From Microbacterium aurantiacum (GTDB lineage Bacteria > Actinomycetota > Actinomycetes > Actinomycetales > Microbacteriaceae), in the NCBI RefSeq assembly GCF_021654035.1, contig NZ_JAJPDW010000003.1, positions 248,001 to 312,000 of the forward strand: a stretch of DNA of 64,000 bases, given 5' to 3'. This document shows positions 1 to 8,347 of this stretch, piece by piece. Below the pieces are notes generated by a model that saw only the letters and a program-made list of their open reading frames with translations, searched no databases and was not told the DNA's origin. The position numbers and the translations under genes are program-made. Numbering within the stretch: position 1 is the first letter of the stretch; each line of letters starts with the position of its first letter.

Positions 1-19
1 CGCCTAGGATCGAAAGGTC

Positions 20-457
20 ATGAGCGCCTCCTCCCGTCCTCGCATGAGCGGCATCGGCCGCGTCCTGGTCATCGTCTACGCGGTGATGGCCCTCGCCGCG
101 ACCGGTCGCTCGTTCGTCCAGATCGTCGAGCGCTTCGACGAGGCGCCGCTGGCGTACGGGCTGTCGGCCCTCGCGGCGCTCGTCTACATCCTCGCCACGC
201 TCGCGCTCGTCTTCGCCGGGTCCGCGCGATGGTACGTCGTGGCGTGGGTCGCGATCGTCTTCGAACTGGTGGGGGTGCTCGTCATCGGCACGCTCAGCCT
301 TGTGCTGCCCGCCCTCTTCGCGCACCCGACGGTGTGGTCGGGCTTCGGGTACGGCTACCTCTTCATCCCGCTCGTGCTGCCCTTCCTCGGCCTGTGGTGG
401 CTCATCACGCACCGGCCCGGCGTCCGCGTGCAGCGCGCCGCAGAGGTCGCCGCGTGA
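20..457 (+). CDS. small four-helix integral membrane protein
   Basis: A 145-residue protein with about four hydrophobic segments (roughly residues 12-30, 45-68, 72-98 and 110-128) and a short basic C-terminal tail. No catalytic motif is visible and I do not recognise a named family. Its stop overlaps the ribF start by 4 nt (GTGA), so translation is probably coupled. Actinobacterial membrane proteins of this kind often lie between truB and ribF, but that gene is outside the window. A TAGGAT -10 element at 5-10 lies only nine bases before the ATG, and an AAGG-like ribosome site sits between. The gene is real; its function is unknown. Confidence 0.75.
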   Translation: MSASSRPRMSGIGRVLVIVYAVMALAATGRSFVQIVERFDEAPLAYGLSALAALVYILATLALVFAGSARWYVVAWVAIVFELVGVLVIGTLSLVLPALFAHPTVWSGFGYGYLFIPLVLPFLGLWWLITHRPGVRVQRAAEVAA

Positions 458-1422
458 TCGTCTTCCGCGATCCGGCGGAGGTGCCCCGCGACTTCGGTCC
501 GTCCGTCGTGGCCATCGGCAAGTTCGACGGCGTGCACACCGGCCACCGCGCCGTGATCGACCGCGCGCGTGTGGACGCCGCCGCCGCCGGAGCCCGCGTG
601 GTCGCCGTCACGTTCGACCGGAACCCCCTGGCCGTCCTCCGCCCCGACCTCTGTCCCGACTCGCTCGTCGGACCGGAGCAGAAGCTGCGCCTCCTCGCCG
701 AGGCCGGTGTCGATGCGACCCTCATGCTCACCTTCGACGAGACCCTCGCGGCGCTACCTGCCCGGGCCTTCGTCGAGCACGTCCTGGTCGGTGCGCTCGC
801 GGTGCGCCTGGTGATGGTGGGCAGTGACTTCCGCTTCGGTCGCGGCGGTTCCGGCGACCCGGAGTTCCTCCGCACGCTCGGCGCAGAGCTTGGATTCGAT
901 GTCGAGGTCGTCGACGATGTGCGCGCGGCGGATGCCGGGCGACGCGTGTCGTCCACGTGGGTGCGCGAGCTCCTCGCCGACGGAGCCGTCGAGAACGCCG
1001 CCCGCGTCCTCGGTCGTCCGCACGCGGTGCGCGCGGAGGTCGTCCACGGGCTCAAGCGCGGTCGCGCACTCGGGTATCCCACCGCGAACCTCGCCGCCGA
1101 TCTGGAGGGCTTCGTCCCCGCCGACGGCATCTATGCGGGATGGCTGGTCGACCACGGGGCGCGCGGAGGTGCCGACGGGCTGCGGAGCAGCATCCGTTAT
1201 CCGGCGGCGATCAGCGTAGGGACGAACCCCACCTTCGACGATGTCCCCGTCCGGCAGGTGGAGGCCTACGTCCTCGACGAAACGGACCTCGACCTCTACG
1301 GCCACGTGGTCGACGTGCAGTTCGTCGCCCGCATCCGCGGGATGCAGGCCTTCGACGGCATCGACCCCCTCATCGCGCAGATGGGCCGGGACGTGGCGGA
1401 CGTGCGGGCGGCGCTGGGCTGA
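454..1422 (+). CDS. ribF: bifunctional riboflavin kinase / FAD synthetase
   Basis: A 322-residue cytoplasmic enzyme that phosphorylates riboflavin to FMN and adenylylates FMN to FAD. The N-terminal nucleotidyltransferase domain shows GKFDGVHTGH near residue 22 and the SSTWVREL signature near 168. The C-terminal flavokinase domain shows GYPTANL near 205 and SVGTNPTF near 258. The open frame extends upstream to 229, but similarity begins at the GTG at 454, which overlaps the preceding stop and gives normal family length. It converges on deoC with a 25-nt gap. No FMN riboswitch is seen upstream, as expected for this housekeeping gene. Confidence 0.95.
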   Translation: MIVFRDPAEVPRDFGPSVVAIGKFDGVHTGHRAVIDRARVDAAAAGARVVAVTFDRNPLAVLRPDLCPDSLVGPEQKLRLLAEAGVDATLMLTFDETLAALPARAFVEHVLVGALAVRLVMVGSDFRFGRGGSGDPEFLRTLGAELGFDVEVVDDVRAADAGRRVSSTWVRELLADGAVENAARVLGRPHAVRAEVVHGLKRGRALGYPTANLAADLEGFVPADGIYAGWLVDHGARGGADGLRSSIRYPAAISVGTNPTFDDVPVRQVEAYVLDETDLDLYGHVVDVQFVARIRGMQAFDGIDPLIAQMGRDVADVRAALG

Positions 1423-1447
1423 GCCCGCGCCGCCCGGTCCGCGATCC

Positions 1448-2161
1448 TCAGTAGGAGGAGTCGTCCACCGCGCCGGTCGCGGCGGCGCCCTCGTCGACGG
1501 CGCGCGCTTCGGCGAGGATCGTCGCGGACGCACTCGTGCCGAGGCGCGTCGCGCCGGCATCCAGCATCGCCACGGCCGTGTCGAGGCTCCGCACGCCGCC
1601 GGAGGCCTTGACCTGCACGGTCTCACCGACGTTCGCGCGCATCAGTCGGATGTGCTCCACGGTCGCGCCCCCGCCGGCGAACCCGGTGGAGGTCTTGACG
1701 AAATCGGCGCCGGCGGCTTCGGACGCCCGGCAGGCCCGCACGATCGCGTCGTCGTCGAGGTACGAGGTCTCGAAGATCACCTTGACGATGTGCCCGTCGG
1801 CGGCGGCGACCACCGCACGGATGTCCGCCTCGACCTCGGCGTCCATCCCCGAGAGGAGCCAGCCGATGTTCAGGACCATGTCGAGCTCGCTCGCGCCGTC
1901 CGCCAGCGCCTGGCGCACCTCGGCGACCTTCGTCGCGGTGGAGGTGGTTCCGTGCGGGAAGCCGATGACGGTGCCGACGGCCACGCCGGTCCCGGCGAGA
2001 CGCTCCACGGCGTGCGGGATGTCGGAGGGGCGCACGCACACGCTGAACACACCCCACTGCGCGGCGATGTCGAGTTCGGCGTCGACGGCGGCGCGGGTGA
2101 AATCGGGCTTGAGGATCGCGTGGTCGATGGCGGCGGCGATCTGGTCGTGCGTATACGTCAT
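1448..2161 (-). CDS. deoC: deoxyribose-phosphate aldolase
   Basis: A class I aldolase of 237 residues. It cleaves 2-deoxyribose-5-phosphate to glyceraldehyde-3-phosphate and acetaldehyde in deoxynucleoside salvage. The Schiff-base lysine is K156 in the VKTSTGF motif, the second active-site lysine is K185 in VKASGGVR, and the acidic partner is near D94 (ELDMVLNIG). An in-frame TTG lies two codons upstream at 2167, but the ATG at 2161 begins the conserved N-terminus. It lies 2 nt downstream of the NRDE-family gene, so the two are probably co-transcribed. Confidence 0.95.
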   Translation of the reverse strand: MTYTHDQIAAAIDHAILKPDFTRAAVDAELDIAAQWGVFSVCVRPSDIPHAVERLAGTGVAVGTVIGFPHGTTSTATKVAEVRQALADGASELDMVLNIGWLLSGMDAEVEADIRAVVAAADGHIVKVIFETSYLDDDAIVRACRASEAAGADFVKTSTGFAGGGATVEHIRLMRANVGETVQVKASGGVRSLDTAVAMLDAGATRLGTSASATILAEARAVDEGAAATGAVDDSSY

Positions 2162-2163
2162 GG

Positions 2164-2904
2164 TCAAAGCCTACGTTCGGGCGGGCGCAGCCGCACCCGT
2201 CCCCACGCCGCCGGTGCCGGCAGCTCCCCATAGCGGACGTCCGCGCCGTCCGCGTCGACCGAGGCGACGCAGACGAGCAGCGACTGCGTCGGATACCCGT
2301 GGGGGCGGTTGTCGCGCACGATCGCCTCGTCGTCGTCGGCGGCGAGGCCGGCGCTGGTGTCGAGGACGTCCAGCCACGGCTCCCACCACGCGTCGCCTGC
2401 GGCGGGCGGTGCCGAGCGGAAGGCGTCCAGCCAGCGGTCGATCCGCGGGGTGGCGGGGTCGTCGAGATCATCGTGGGCGATCATGTGGGTCCCCGGGGGG
2501 ATCGCGGTCTCGCGCTCGGTGATTCCGTTCCACTGGAGCAGGTGCGCCTCCCGGTCGGTGACGTCGACGAGGTTGAACCCGTGCGTGCGGGGCGGGTCCG
2601 TCCACCGCCCGCCGGCGGCGCGCGCGAGGACCAGGCCGCCGCGAGAGGCGGGGGAGGGGTCGGCGAGCGTCTCGGCGCGGTTCAGGAGGACCGCGAGGCG
2701 CCCGGCGTCGGCGTCGGCGGCCAGCCACGCCCCGCCGGCGCGGACGTCCTGCACCCCGACGAGCGCGGGGTGCGTCTGCGGCCACCACGGTCCGAGCGGT
2801 CTCCACGGGCGCTGCGGATCCTCGTCGCGGATCGCCAGGAGCCGGACCGCGCGATCGTGTGCGGGCGCGTCCGGCTCGGGAACGCGGATCACAACCGTGC
2901 ACAC
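2164..2904 (-). CDS. NRDE/TANGO2-family protein
   Basis: A 246-residue protein starting MCTVV. The second-position cysteine is the presumed N-terminal nucleophile of the Ntn-hydrolase-like NRDE (TANGO2) family. The family's name motif appears in altered form as AIRDED near residues 24-29. The family is linked to haem handling and membrane or lipid metabolism in eukaryotes; its bacterial role is not settled. The GTG start at 2904 has a good GGAGG-type ribosome site eight bases upstream. It is immediately upstream of deoC and divergent from coaBC across 44 nt. Confidence 0.75.
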   Translation of the reverse strand: MCTVVIRVPEPDAPAHDRAVRLLAIRDEDPQRPWRPLGPWWPQTHPALVGVQDVRAGGAWLAADADAGRLAVLLNRAETLADPSPASRGGLVLARAAGGRWTDPPRTHGFNLVDVTDREAHLLQWNGITERETAIPPGTHMIAHDDLDDPATPRIDRWLDAFRSAPPAAGDAWWEPWLDVLDTSAGLAADDDEAIVRDNRPHGYPTQSLLVCVASVDADGADVRYGELPAPAAWGRVRLRPPERRL

Positions 2905-2948
2905 GGGAAGACCTCCGAGGTCGGGGTGGAACGTGCCAAGATCGGAAC

Positions 2949-4208
2949 GTGTTCGTCGTGGTGGGAGTGACGGGCGGCATCGCCGCCTACAAGGCCGTCG
3001 CGGTCGTCCGCGCGTTCGTGCAGGACGGGCACGACGTCCATGTCATCCCGACGCCGGATGCGCTCCGCTTCGTGGGCACCGCGACGTGGGAGGCGATCAG
3101 TCGGAACCCGGTGACGACCTCGGTCCACGACGATGTCGCGCGTGTGCGTCATGTCTCCCTCGGTCAGTCGGCCGACCTGATCGTGATCGCCCCGGCCACG
3201 GCGAATTCGCTCGCGAAGATGACGGCCGGCCTCGCCGACGACCTCCTCGGGACGACCCTACTGGCCACCACCGCACCGGTGGTCGTGGCCCCCGCGATGC
3301 ACACCGAGATGTGGCGGCACCCGGCCACCCAGCACAACATCGGTATCCTGCGCGGTCGCGGCGTCGAGGTCGTCGGGCCCGAGGACGGCCCACTGACCGG
3401 CGGCGACAGCGGTCCCGGGCGGATGTCGGAACCCCACGCGATCGTCGCGGCGGCGCTCGCGGCGATCGGTTCCCCCGCCGACGCCGGCGCGTCCGAGGAG
3501 GCAGCCGAGCGCGGGGGCGACCTGCAGGGCCTCCGCGTCGTCGTGAGCGCCGGCGGGACGCGGGAGCCGATCGATCCGGTCCGCTTCCTCGGCAATCGCT
3601 CGAGCGGTCGCCAGGGCGTGGCGGTCGCCTGCGCGGCCGCCGATCGCGGAGCCGAGGTCACCCTCGTCGCCGCCCACATCGACGCCGACGTGCTGGCTGC
3701 GGCATCCGCGTCGCCACGGGTGCGCATCGTCCGGGCGGGGACGGCGGCCGAGCTGGGAGACGCGGTCCGCGAGGCCGCGGTGGGGGCGGACGTGGTCGTC
3801 ATGGCCGCCGCGGTGGCCGACTACCGCGTCGCGGAGGTGTCCGCGCACAAGCTCGCGAAGGAGCAGGCCGACGGTCCCGAGGTCTCGCTGCGCCTCGTCC
3901 AGACCGACGACATCCTCGCCGGGCTCGCGTCCGGCCGCGCTCCCGGACAGACGATCGTCGGCTTCGCCGCCGAGACGCCCGCGCCCGCCGAGACGCTGCT
4001 CGAGCGCGGTCGGCGCAAGGCCCTCCGCAAGGGCGCCGATCTCCTGGCGGTGAACCGCGTCGGATGGACCGAGGGGTTCGAGGTCGACGCCAACGCGGTG
4101 CTCCTCCTCGACCGGCGCGGCGAGCTCGTGGCCGAAGCTCGGGGGGACAAGCGTGCCGTCGCCGACGCGCTGTGGGACGGCATCCGGGAAATCCGCGCCG
4201 AAAGGTAA
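2949..4208 (+). CDS. coaBC: bifunctional phosphopantothenoylcysteine decarboxylase / phosphopantothenate-cysteine ligase
   Basis: A 419-residue enzyme carrying out two steps of coenzyme A synthesis: ligation of cysteine to 4'-phosphopantothenate (CoaB, C-terminal half) and decarboxylation to 4'-phosphopantetheine (CoaC, N-terminal flavoprotein half). Visible features are GVTGGIAAYKA at the N-terminus, the active-site histidine region RHVSLG near residue 69, PAMHTEMW (the actinobacterial form of PxMNxxMW), GGTREPIDPVRF and NRSSGRQG in CoaB, and AHKLAKEQ. The frame is open upstream to 2859. The GTG at 2949 is chosen because the Rossmann fold starts there and a CAAGAT -10-like hexamer ends six bases before it. 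Confidence 0.93.
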   Translation: MFVVVGVTGGIAAYKAVAVVRAFVQDGHDVHVIPTPDALRFVGTATWEAISRNPVTTSVHDDVARVRHVSLGQSADLIVIAPATANSLAKMTAGLADDLLGTTLLATTAPVVVAPAMHTEMWRHPATQHNIGILRGRGVEVVGPEDGPLTGGDSGPGRMSEPHAIVAAALAAIGSPADAGASEEAAERGGDLQGLRVVVSAGGTREPIDPVRFLGNRSSGRQGVAVACAAADRGAEVTLVAAHIDADVLAAASASPRVRIVRAGTAAELGDAVREAAVGADVVVMAAAVADYRVAEVSAHKLAKEQADGPEVSLRLVQTDDILAGLASGRAPGQTIVGFAAETPAPAETLLERGRRKALRKGADLLAVNRVGWTEGFEVDANAVLLLDRRGELVAEARGDKRAVADALWDGIREIRAER

Positions 4209-4220
4209 CGAAAGGGTAAC
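4199..4220. repeat. tandem 11-nt GGTAAC repeats before the glycerophosphodiesterase promoter
   Basis: GGTAAC occurs at 4204-4209 and again at 4215-4220, an 11-nt period, within a larger GAAAGG(G)TAAC duplication. It overlaps the coaBC stop codon and covers the expected -35 region of the TAGGGT -10 at 4230-4235. Reading the minus strand the units begin GTTACC. This resembles, but does not match, the GTTCACC units of streptomycete PHO boxes. Confidence 0.45.
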
Positions 4221-4229
4221 GACGTGGGC

Positions 4230-4245
4230 TAGGGTGATCTCACCC
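4230..4245 (+). promoter_or_regulatory. -10 element and overlapping palindrome
   Basis: TAGGGT at 4230-4235 is a plausible -10 hexamer. It overlaps the perfect inverted repeat GGGTGA-TC-TCACCC (4232-4245), which would cover the transcription start. That placement suits a repressor site for the phosphodiesterase gene at 4292. Confidence 0.4.
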
Positions 4246-4291
4246 GCACGTCCGGCCCATCGATGCCGATGGGACGACCCGAAGGACGCCC

Positions 4292-5179
4292 ATGCCGCAC
4301 GATCCTGCGCGCGACCGACTCGCCTCTCTCGTCGTCGCCTGCGCCCTGGCCGCCGTCGCGGTCGTCGTCGCCGTCGTCGGGGCGAGTCCCGCGCGGGTGA
4401 GCGCCGGCGAGCTGCTCGGGGACACACGCGATCCGGGCGAGGCGGCGTTCATCGCCAGTCACCGGGGCGGCGCGGCCGTCGCGCCGGAGAACACCCTCGA
4501 GGCGGTCCGAATCGCCCTGGATGCCGGGTTCTCCTACGTCGAGGTCGACGTCGGGCGCACCGCCGACGGGCATCCCGTCCTCCTGCACGACGCCACGGTG
4601 GACCGCACCACCGACGGCAGCGGCCGGCTCGACGCGCTCGACCTCGCCGAGGTGCGCTCCCTCGACGCCGGATCCTGGTACTCGTCCGAGTTCGTCGGCG
4701 CCCGCGTCCCGACGCTCGAGGAGTTCCTCGACGTCCTCGTCGGAACCGACGCCCGCGCCCTCCTCGAGCTGAAGGGAGAGTGGGACGCCGCGGGGGTGAC
4801 GCGGGTGCTCGGCGCGATCCGCGACCGGGGCCTCGACGATCGCGTCGCGACGGCGAGCTTCGACGCGACCGCGCTCGCCCACGTCGCGGCGCAGTCCGAC
4901 ACGGTCCACCGGATGCTGATCCTCCGCCGTCTTCCCGAGGACGCTGCCCGCGCGGCGGCCCAGGCGGGCGTCCGGGCCCTGATCGTGGACCGGGCCGCGG
5001 TCGTCGAGCGGCCCGCGGTCGTCGACGAGCTGCACGATGCCGGCATCCGGATCGTCGTCTACACCCTCAACACCGATCGGGACTGGGACGAGGTCACCGC
5101 GCTCGGCGTCGACGGCATCATCACCGACGACCCCTTCACCCTCTCGGACTGGCAGGAGGGCGTCGCGCTTTCCCGCTGA
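4292..5179 (+). CDS. secreted glycerophosphodiester phosphodiesterase
   Basis: A 295-residue GDPD-family enzyme that hydrolyses glycerophosphodiesters to glycerol-3-phosphate and an alcohol. A hydrophobic segment at residues 10-33 is a signal peptide or membrane anchor, so it acts outside the membrane. The TIM-barrel active site is visible: HRGG near 57 (catalytic His), PENT near 65, VEVDV near 83 (metal-binding acids), and LLHD near 97 (second catalytic His). The terminal part carries the family's YTLNTDRDW and GVDGIITDDP motifs. A GAAGGA ribosome site precedes the ATG. Tandem 11-nt repeats upstream suggest phosphate-type control, which would suit this enzyme. Confidence 0.9.
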   Translation: MPHDPARDRLASLVVACALAAVAVVVAVVGASPARVSAGELLGDTRDPGEAAFIASHRGGAAVAPENTLEAVRIALDAGFSYVEVDVGRTADGHPVLLHDATVDRTTDGSGRLDALDLAEVRSLDAGSWYSSEFVGARVPTLEEFLDVLVGTDARALLELKGEWDAAGVTRVLGAIRDRGLDDRVATASFDATALAHVAAQSDTVHRMLILRRLPEDAARAAAQAGVRALIVDRAAVVERPAVVDELHDAGIRIVVYTLNTDRDWDEVTALGVDGIITDDPFTLSDWQEGVALSR

Positions 5180-5247
5180 CGCGGGGCGTCGTCGCGGGTC
5201 GACGTGCTCCGGGACGTAGGCTCGCCTCCGGAGTGTTCGGAGGTCTC

Positions 5248-5880
5248 ATGGTCCAGGTCCGTCGTCGGCGCCGCGCCGCGCCCGTGCTGATCGCGGCCGG
5301 CGTCCTGCTCGCCGTCCTCACCGGGTGCCAGCCGGAGCCGGTCGGCTTCACCGCCACGCCCGCCCCCACTCCGACCGCATCCGCCACCCCTCCCGCGGAG
5401 ACCTCCACGCCGACCGAGACCGCGCCGGCTGCGGCGCTTCCCGGAGAGTGCGGAGCGCTCTACTCCGAGGGGATGCGCGCATCGCTCGAGGCGGCCGTGC
5501 CGCCGGCGAACGACCCCGTGGTGACGATGCTGTCCTCGCAGAACGCCCAGCTGGCGGAGCTCCTCGCCTCCGGAATCCCGGTCCTGCGGTGCACGTGGGG
5601 CGGTGCGGAAGGGCCGGGCATCGCCACGACGGTCGCGTCGATCGAGCCGGCGCAGGCGGATGCCGCGCGCGCCGTCATGGCCGAGTCGGCGTTCGGGTGC
5701 GAGAGCGTCGGCCACGCCGATCTGTGCCGCATCGAGCGCCGGGGCATCACCCTCGACGACGTCGAGTACGTCAGCGGCGAGGATCACCTCTTCGCGGACG
5801 GTCTGTGGGTCGCCACCAGCTGGATCGACGTCCTCCCCGAGGGGTATTCCGCCGACATCGCCGCGCAGCTGTGGGGATGA
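5248..5880 (+). CDS. predicted lipoprotein, unknown function
   Basis: A 210-residue protein with a basic N-terminus, a hydrophobic stretch and a lipobox (LAVLTGC, cysteine near residue 28). A Pro/Thr/Ala-rich linker follows (about residues 33-65), then a globular domain containing four cysteines (CGALY, RCTWGG, FGCESVG and DLCRIE). The cysteines suggest disulfides in the exported domain. No named family is recognised. The ATG at 5248 has a GGAGG site seven bases upstream and a TAGGCT -10 at 5217-5222. It may be independently transcribed downstream of the phosphodiesterase gene. Confidence 0.8.
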   Translation: MVQVRRRRRAAPVLIAAGVLLAVLTGCQPEPVGFTATPAPTPTASATPPAETSTPTETAPAAALPGECGALYSEGMRASLEAAVPPANDPVVTMLSSQNAQLAELLASGIPVLRCTWGGAEGPGIATTVASIEPAQADAARAVMAESAFGCESVGHADLCRIERRGITLDDVEYVSGEDHLFADGLWVATSWIDVLPEGYSADIAAQLWG

Positions 5881-6080
5881 GGACGGGTCGCGTCCGCTAG
5901 ACTCTTCGCCGGGGGCTGCCACGCGACGCCGCACCGCGCCAAGCGCGGGCCCGCGGCATCCGGCGACACACCCCCTCCCGCGTTCGCGACGGCGTCCGCG
6001 CCGCCCGCGGGACGCACGCTGCCAGGCCGATCATCGATCGGACAACGCCGGGTTCTCCGGCATCCACGCTCAGGAGGAGC
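5881..6080 (+). promoter_or_regulatory. 200-nt leader of the SNF2 helicase gene
   Basis: The region holds a TAGACT -10 hexamer at 5898-5903, which would give a leader of about 170 nt. It is very GC-rich with several short inverted repeats, and ends in a strong AGGAGGAG ribosome site just before the ATG at 6081. No gene or known riboswitch is recognised. Confidence 0.4.
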
Positions 6081-8234
6081 ATGCCGACCACGGCGCCCAC
6101 CCAGACGTCCTCTTCGCGACGACGCCGGCCCTCGTCCGCCCGCCGGGACGACGAGTCGCCGATCATCCCGATCCTCGCCCGCAAGGTGCGCGAGGTCGAG
6201 GCCAAGGCCCAGCGCGGGAAGCTCGGACCGACAAACCGCGTGAAGTTCCAGGTCATCGCCTTCCTCGTCCGCGAGGAGCGGGCACGGGTCAAGGCCGACA
6301 CCGAGGCGAGCGACGCCACCCGCGCCGAGCTGCTCAAGCGCCTGGACGGGGTCGCGACCATCCTCGCCAAGACCGCCGCGCGCGACACCTCGCTCATCCA
6401 ATTGCTCGAGGTGGATCAGGCCACGTCGCCCGTCGCCCGCCGGATGCGGCGGGACTGGCTGCTGGAGTCCGGGGCGGAGCTGCCGCCGGACGAACTGATC
6501 ATCACCGACGCCGCGCCCGCTGCGGCCCCCGTCGTCCCGGCGGCCCTCGCCGAGCGGCAGGTGTTCCCGCCGCAGGTCGAGGCGCGGCAGATGGCGAACC
6601 CGTTCCTCGCCCCCGATCTCACCTCCCGCACCCCCGCATCCACCGCCCGACGGCGTCTGGACGGGTGGGAGCTGATGGGTCCGCTCTACAAGGCGTTCGA
6701 GACGGGCGCCGGCGGCACGGCTGCTTCGATGGAGCTCCCTCCCGTTCCGGAGTTCGACCGGCTCTCGCCGCGGGGCCTGCAGATCATGCCCCATCAGTCG
6801 CGCTTCCTCGAGGCTGTCCGCGAAGGACACCGCTCTTTCCTCCTCGCCGACGAGCCGGGCCTCGGAAAGACGGCCGAGTCGGTCCTCGCGGCATCCGTCG
6901 CCGACGCGTACCCGCTGCTCGTGGTCGTGCCGAACGTCGTGAAGATGAACTGGGCGCGCGAGGTCGAGCGGTGGACGCCGCAGCGTCGCGCGACCGTGAT
7001 CCAGGGCGACGGTGAGAACATCGACGCCTTCGCGGACGTCTTCATCGTCAACTACGAGATCCTCGATCGGCACCTGTCGTGGCTCAGCTCCCTGGGGCTG
7101 AAGGGAATGGTGGTCGACGAGGCGCACTTCATCAAGAACCTCACGTCGCAGCGCTCGCGGAACGTGCTCGCGCTGACGGGCCGCATCCGTGAGCAGACCG
7201 GCAACCCCCTCCTCCTCGCCCTCACGGGAACGCCGCTGATCAACGACGTCGAGGACTTCGACGCGATCTGGCGGTTCCTCGGCTGGACGAACGGTGAGAA
7301 GCCGGGGCCGCTGCTGATGGAAAAGCTCGATGCCACCGGTCTCACCCCCGCAGACAAGGCGTTCTACCCCGAGGCGCGCGACGCGGTGATCTCGATGGGC
7401 ATCGTGCGGCGCAAGAAGAAGGATGTCGCCGCCGACCTCCCGGACAAGCTCATCGCCGACCTCCCCGTGCAGCTCGACGACGACTTCGGCCGCTCGATCC
7501 GTGCCGCCGAGCGCGAACTGGGCGCGCGGCTCGCGGCGCAGTACCGCCGGATCATCGAGGCGCGCGGCGACCGGGGCCTCGCGCCCGGAGAGGTCGACGA
7601 CGACATCGTGCGCCTGGTCGCGCACAACGAGCTCGAGGAGTCCAAGGCCGCCGGCACCGGGGGCGACAACGTCTTCACGATGGTGCGGAAGATCGGTCAG
7701 GCCAAGGCGGTGCTCGCCGCGGACTACGCCCTGCAGTTGCAGCGCTCGGTCGGCAAGGTCGTGTTCTTCGCCAAGCACATCGACGTCATGGATGCCGCGG
7801 AAGCGCATTTCGCCGCGGCCGGTCTGCGGACGGTGTCGCTGCGCGGCGACCAGTCCAGCGCGGCCCGGCAGGAGGCGATCGACGCCTTCAACGACGACCC
7901 CGAGGTCGGCGTCGCGGTCTGTTCGCTGACGGCCGCGGGCGTCGGGGTGAACATGCAGGCCTCGTCGAACGTCGTCCTCGCCGAGCTGTCGTGGACGGCC
8001 GCTGAGCAGACGCAGGCGATCGACCGCGTGCACCGCATCGGTCAGGAGGAGCCGGTCACGGCATGGCGGATCATCGCCGCGCACACGATCGACACGAAGA
8101 TCGCCGAGCTCATCGACTCCAAGCAGGGGCTCGCCCAGCGCGCCCTCGACGGAGACGCCGTCGACCCGCAGTCGAGCGATTCGGTGCAGCTGTCGGCGCT
8201 GATGCACCTGCTGCGGCAGGCGCTCGGCGGCTGA
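6081..8234 (+). CDS. SNF2-type DEAD/DEAH-box helicase/ATPase
   Basis: A 717-residue superfamily 2 ATPase of the Swi2/Snf2 class, which translocates on double-stranded DNA to remodel protein-DNA complexes. The ATP site is DEPGLGKT at 257-264 (motif I; a proline replaces the usual methionine of DEMGLGKT), with DEAH at 346-349 (motif II), LTGTPL (motif III) and QAIDRVHRIGQ near 660 (motif VI). The N-terminal 230 residues are predicted helical and basic and match no domain I recognise. It stands alone: no methylase, nuclease or other defence gene is adjacent. It may be a repair or transcription-recycling factor in the manner of RapA, but that is inference. Confidence 0.85.
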   Translation: MPTTAPTQTSSSRRRRPSSARRDDESPIIPILARKVREVEAKAQRGKLGPTNRVKFQVIAFLVREERARVKADTEASDATRAELLKRLDGVATILAKTAARDTSLIQLLEVDQATSPVARRMRRDWLLESGAELPPDELIITDAAPAAAPVVPAALAERQVFPPQVEARQMANPFLAPDLTSRTPASTARRRLDGWELMGPLYKAFETGAGGTAASMELPPVPEFDRLSPRGLQIMPHQSRFLEAVREGHRSFLLADEPGLGKTAESVLAASVADAYPLLVVVPNVVKMNWAREVERWTPQRRATVIQGDGENIDAFADVFIVNYEILDRHLSWLSSLGLKGMVVDEAHFIKNLTSQRSRNVLALTGRIREQTGNPLLLALTGTPLINDVEDFDAIWRFLGWTNGEKPGPLLMEKLDATGLTPADKAFYPEARDAVISMGIVRRKKKDVAADLPDKLIADLPVQLDDDFGRSIRAAERELGARLAAQYRRIIEARGDRGLAPGEVDDDIVRLVAHNELEESKAAGTGGDNVFTMVRKIGQAKAVLAADYALQLQRSVGKVVFFAKHIDVMDAAEAHFAAAGLRTVSLRGDQSSAARQEAIDAFNDDPEVGVAVCSLTAAGVGVNMQASSNVVLAELSWTAAEQTQAIDRVHRIGQEEPVTAWRIIAAHTIDTKIAELIDSKQGLAQRALDGDAVDPQSSDSVQLSALMHLLRQALGG

Positions 8235-8290
8235 CCCGCGCCCGGTCCCGGCCTCCGGCCCGCCGTGTAGCACCGCGCTCGCGCGGACGC

Positions 8291-8296
8291 TAATGT
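8291..8296 (+). promoter_or_regulatory. pfkA -10 element
   Basis: TAATGT lies about 50 nt before the pfkA ATG. It leaves a short leader that carries a GAGGA ribosome site at about 8335-8339. Confidence 0.35.
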
Positions 8297-8347
8297 CGGG
8301 TGAGGCAGCGTGGCCGACCCGATTTCCCGACAGCGAGGACCACAGCA

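Noticed and set aside
229..453. N-terminal extension of ribF within the preceding membrane-protein gene
   Set aside because: The extension is Arg-rich and out of frame with a plausible gene, and the conserved RibF N-terminus starts at the GTG at 454.
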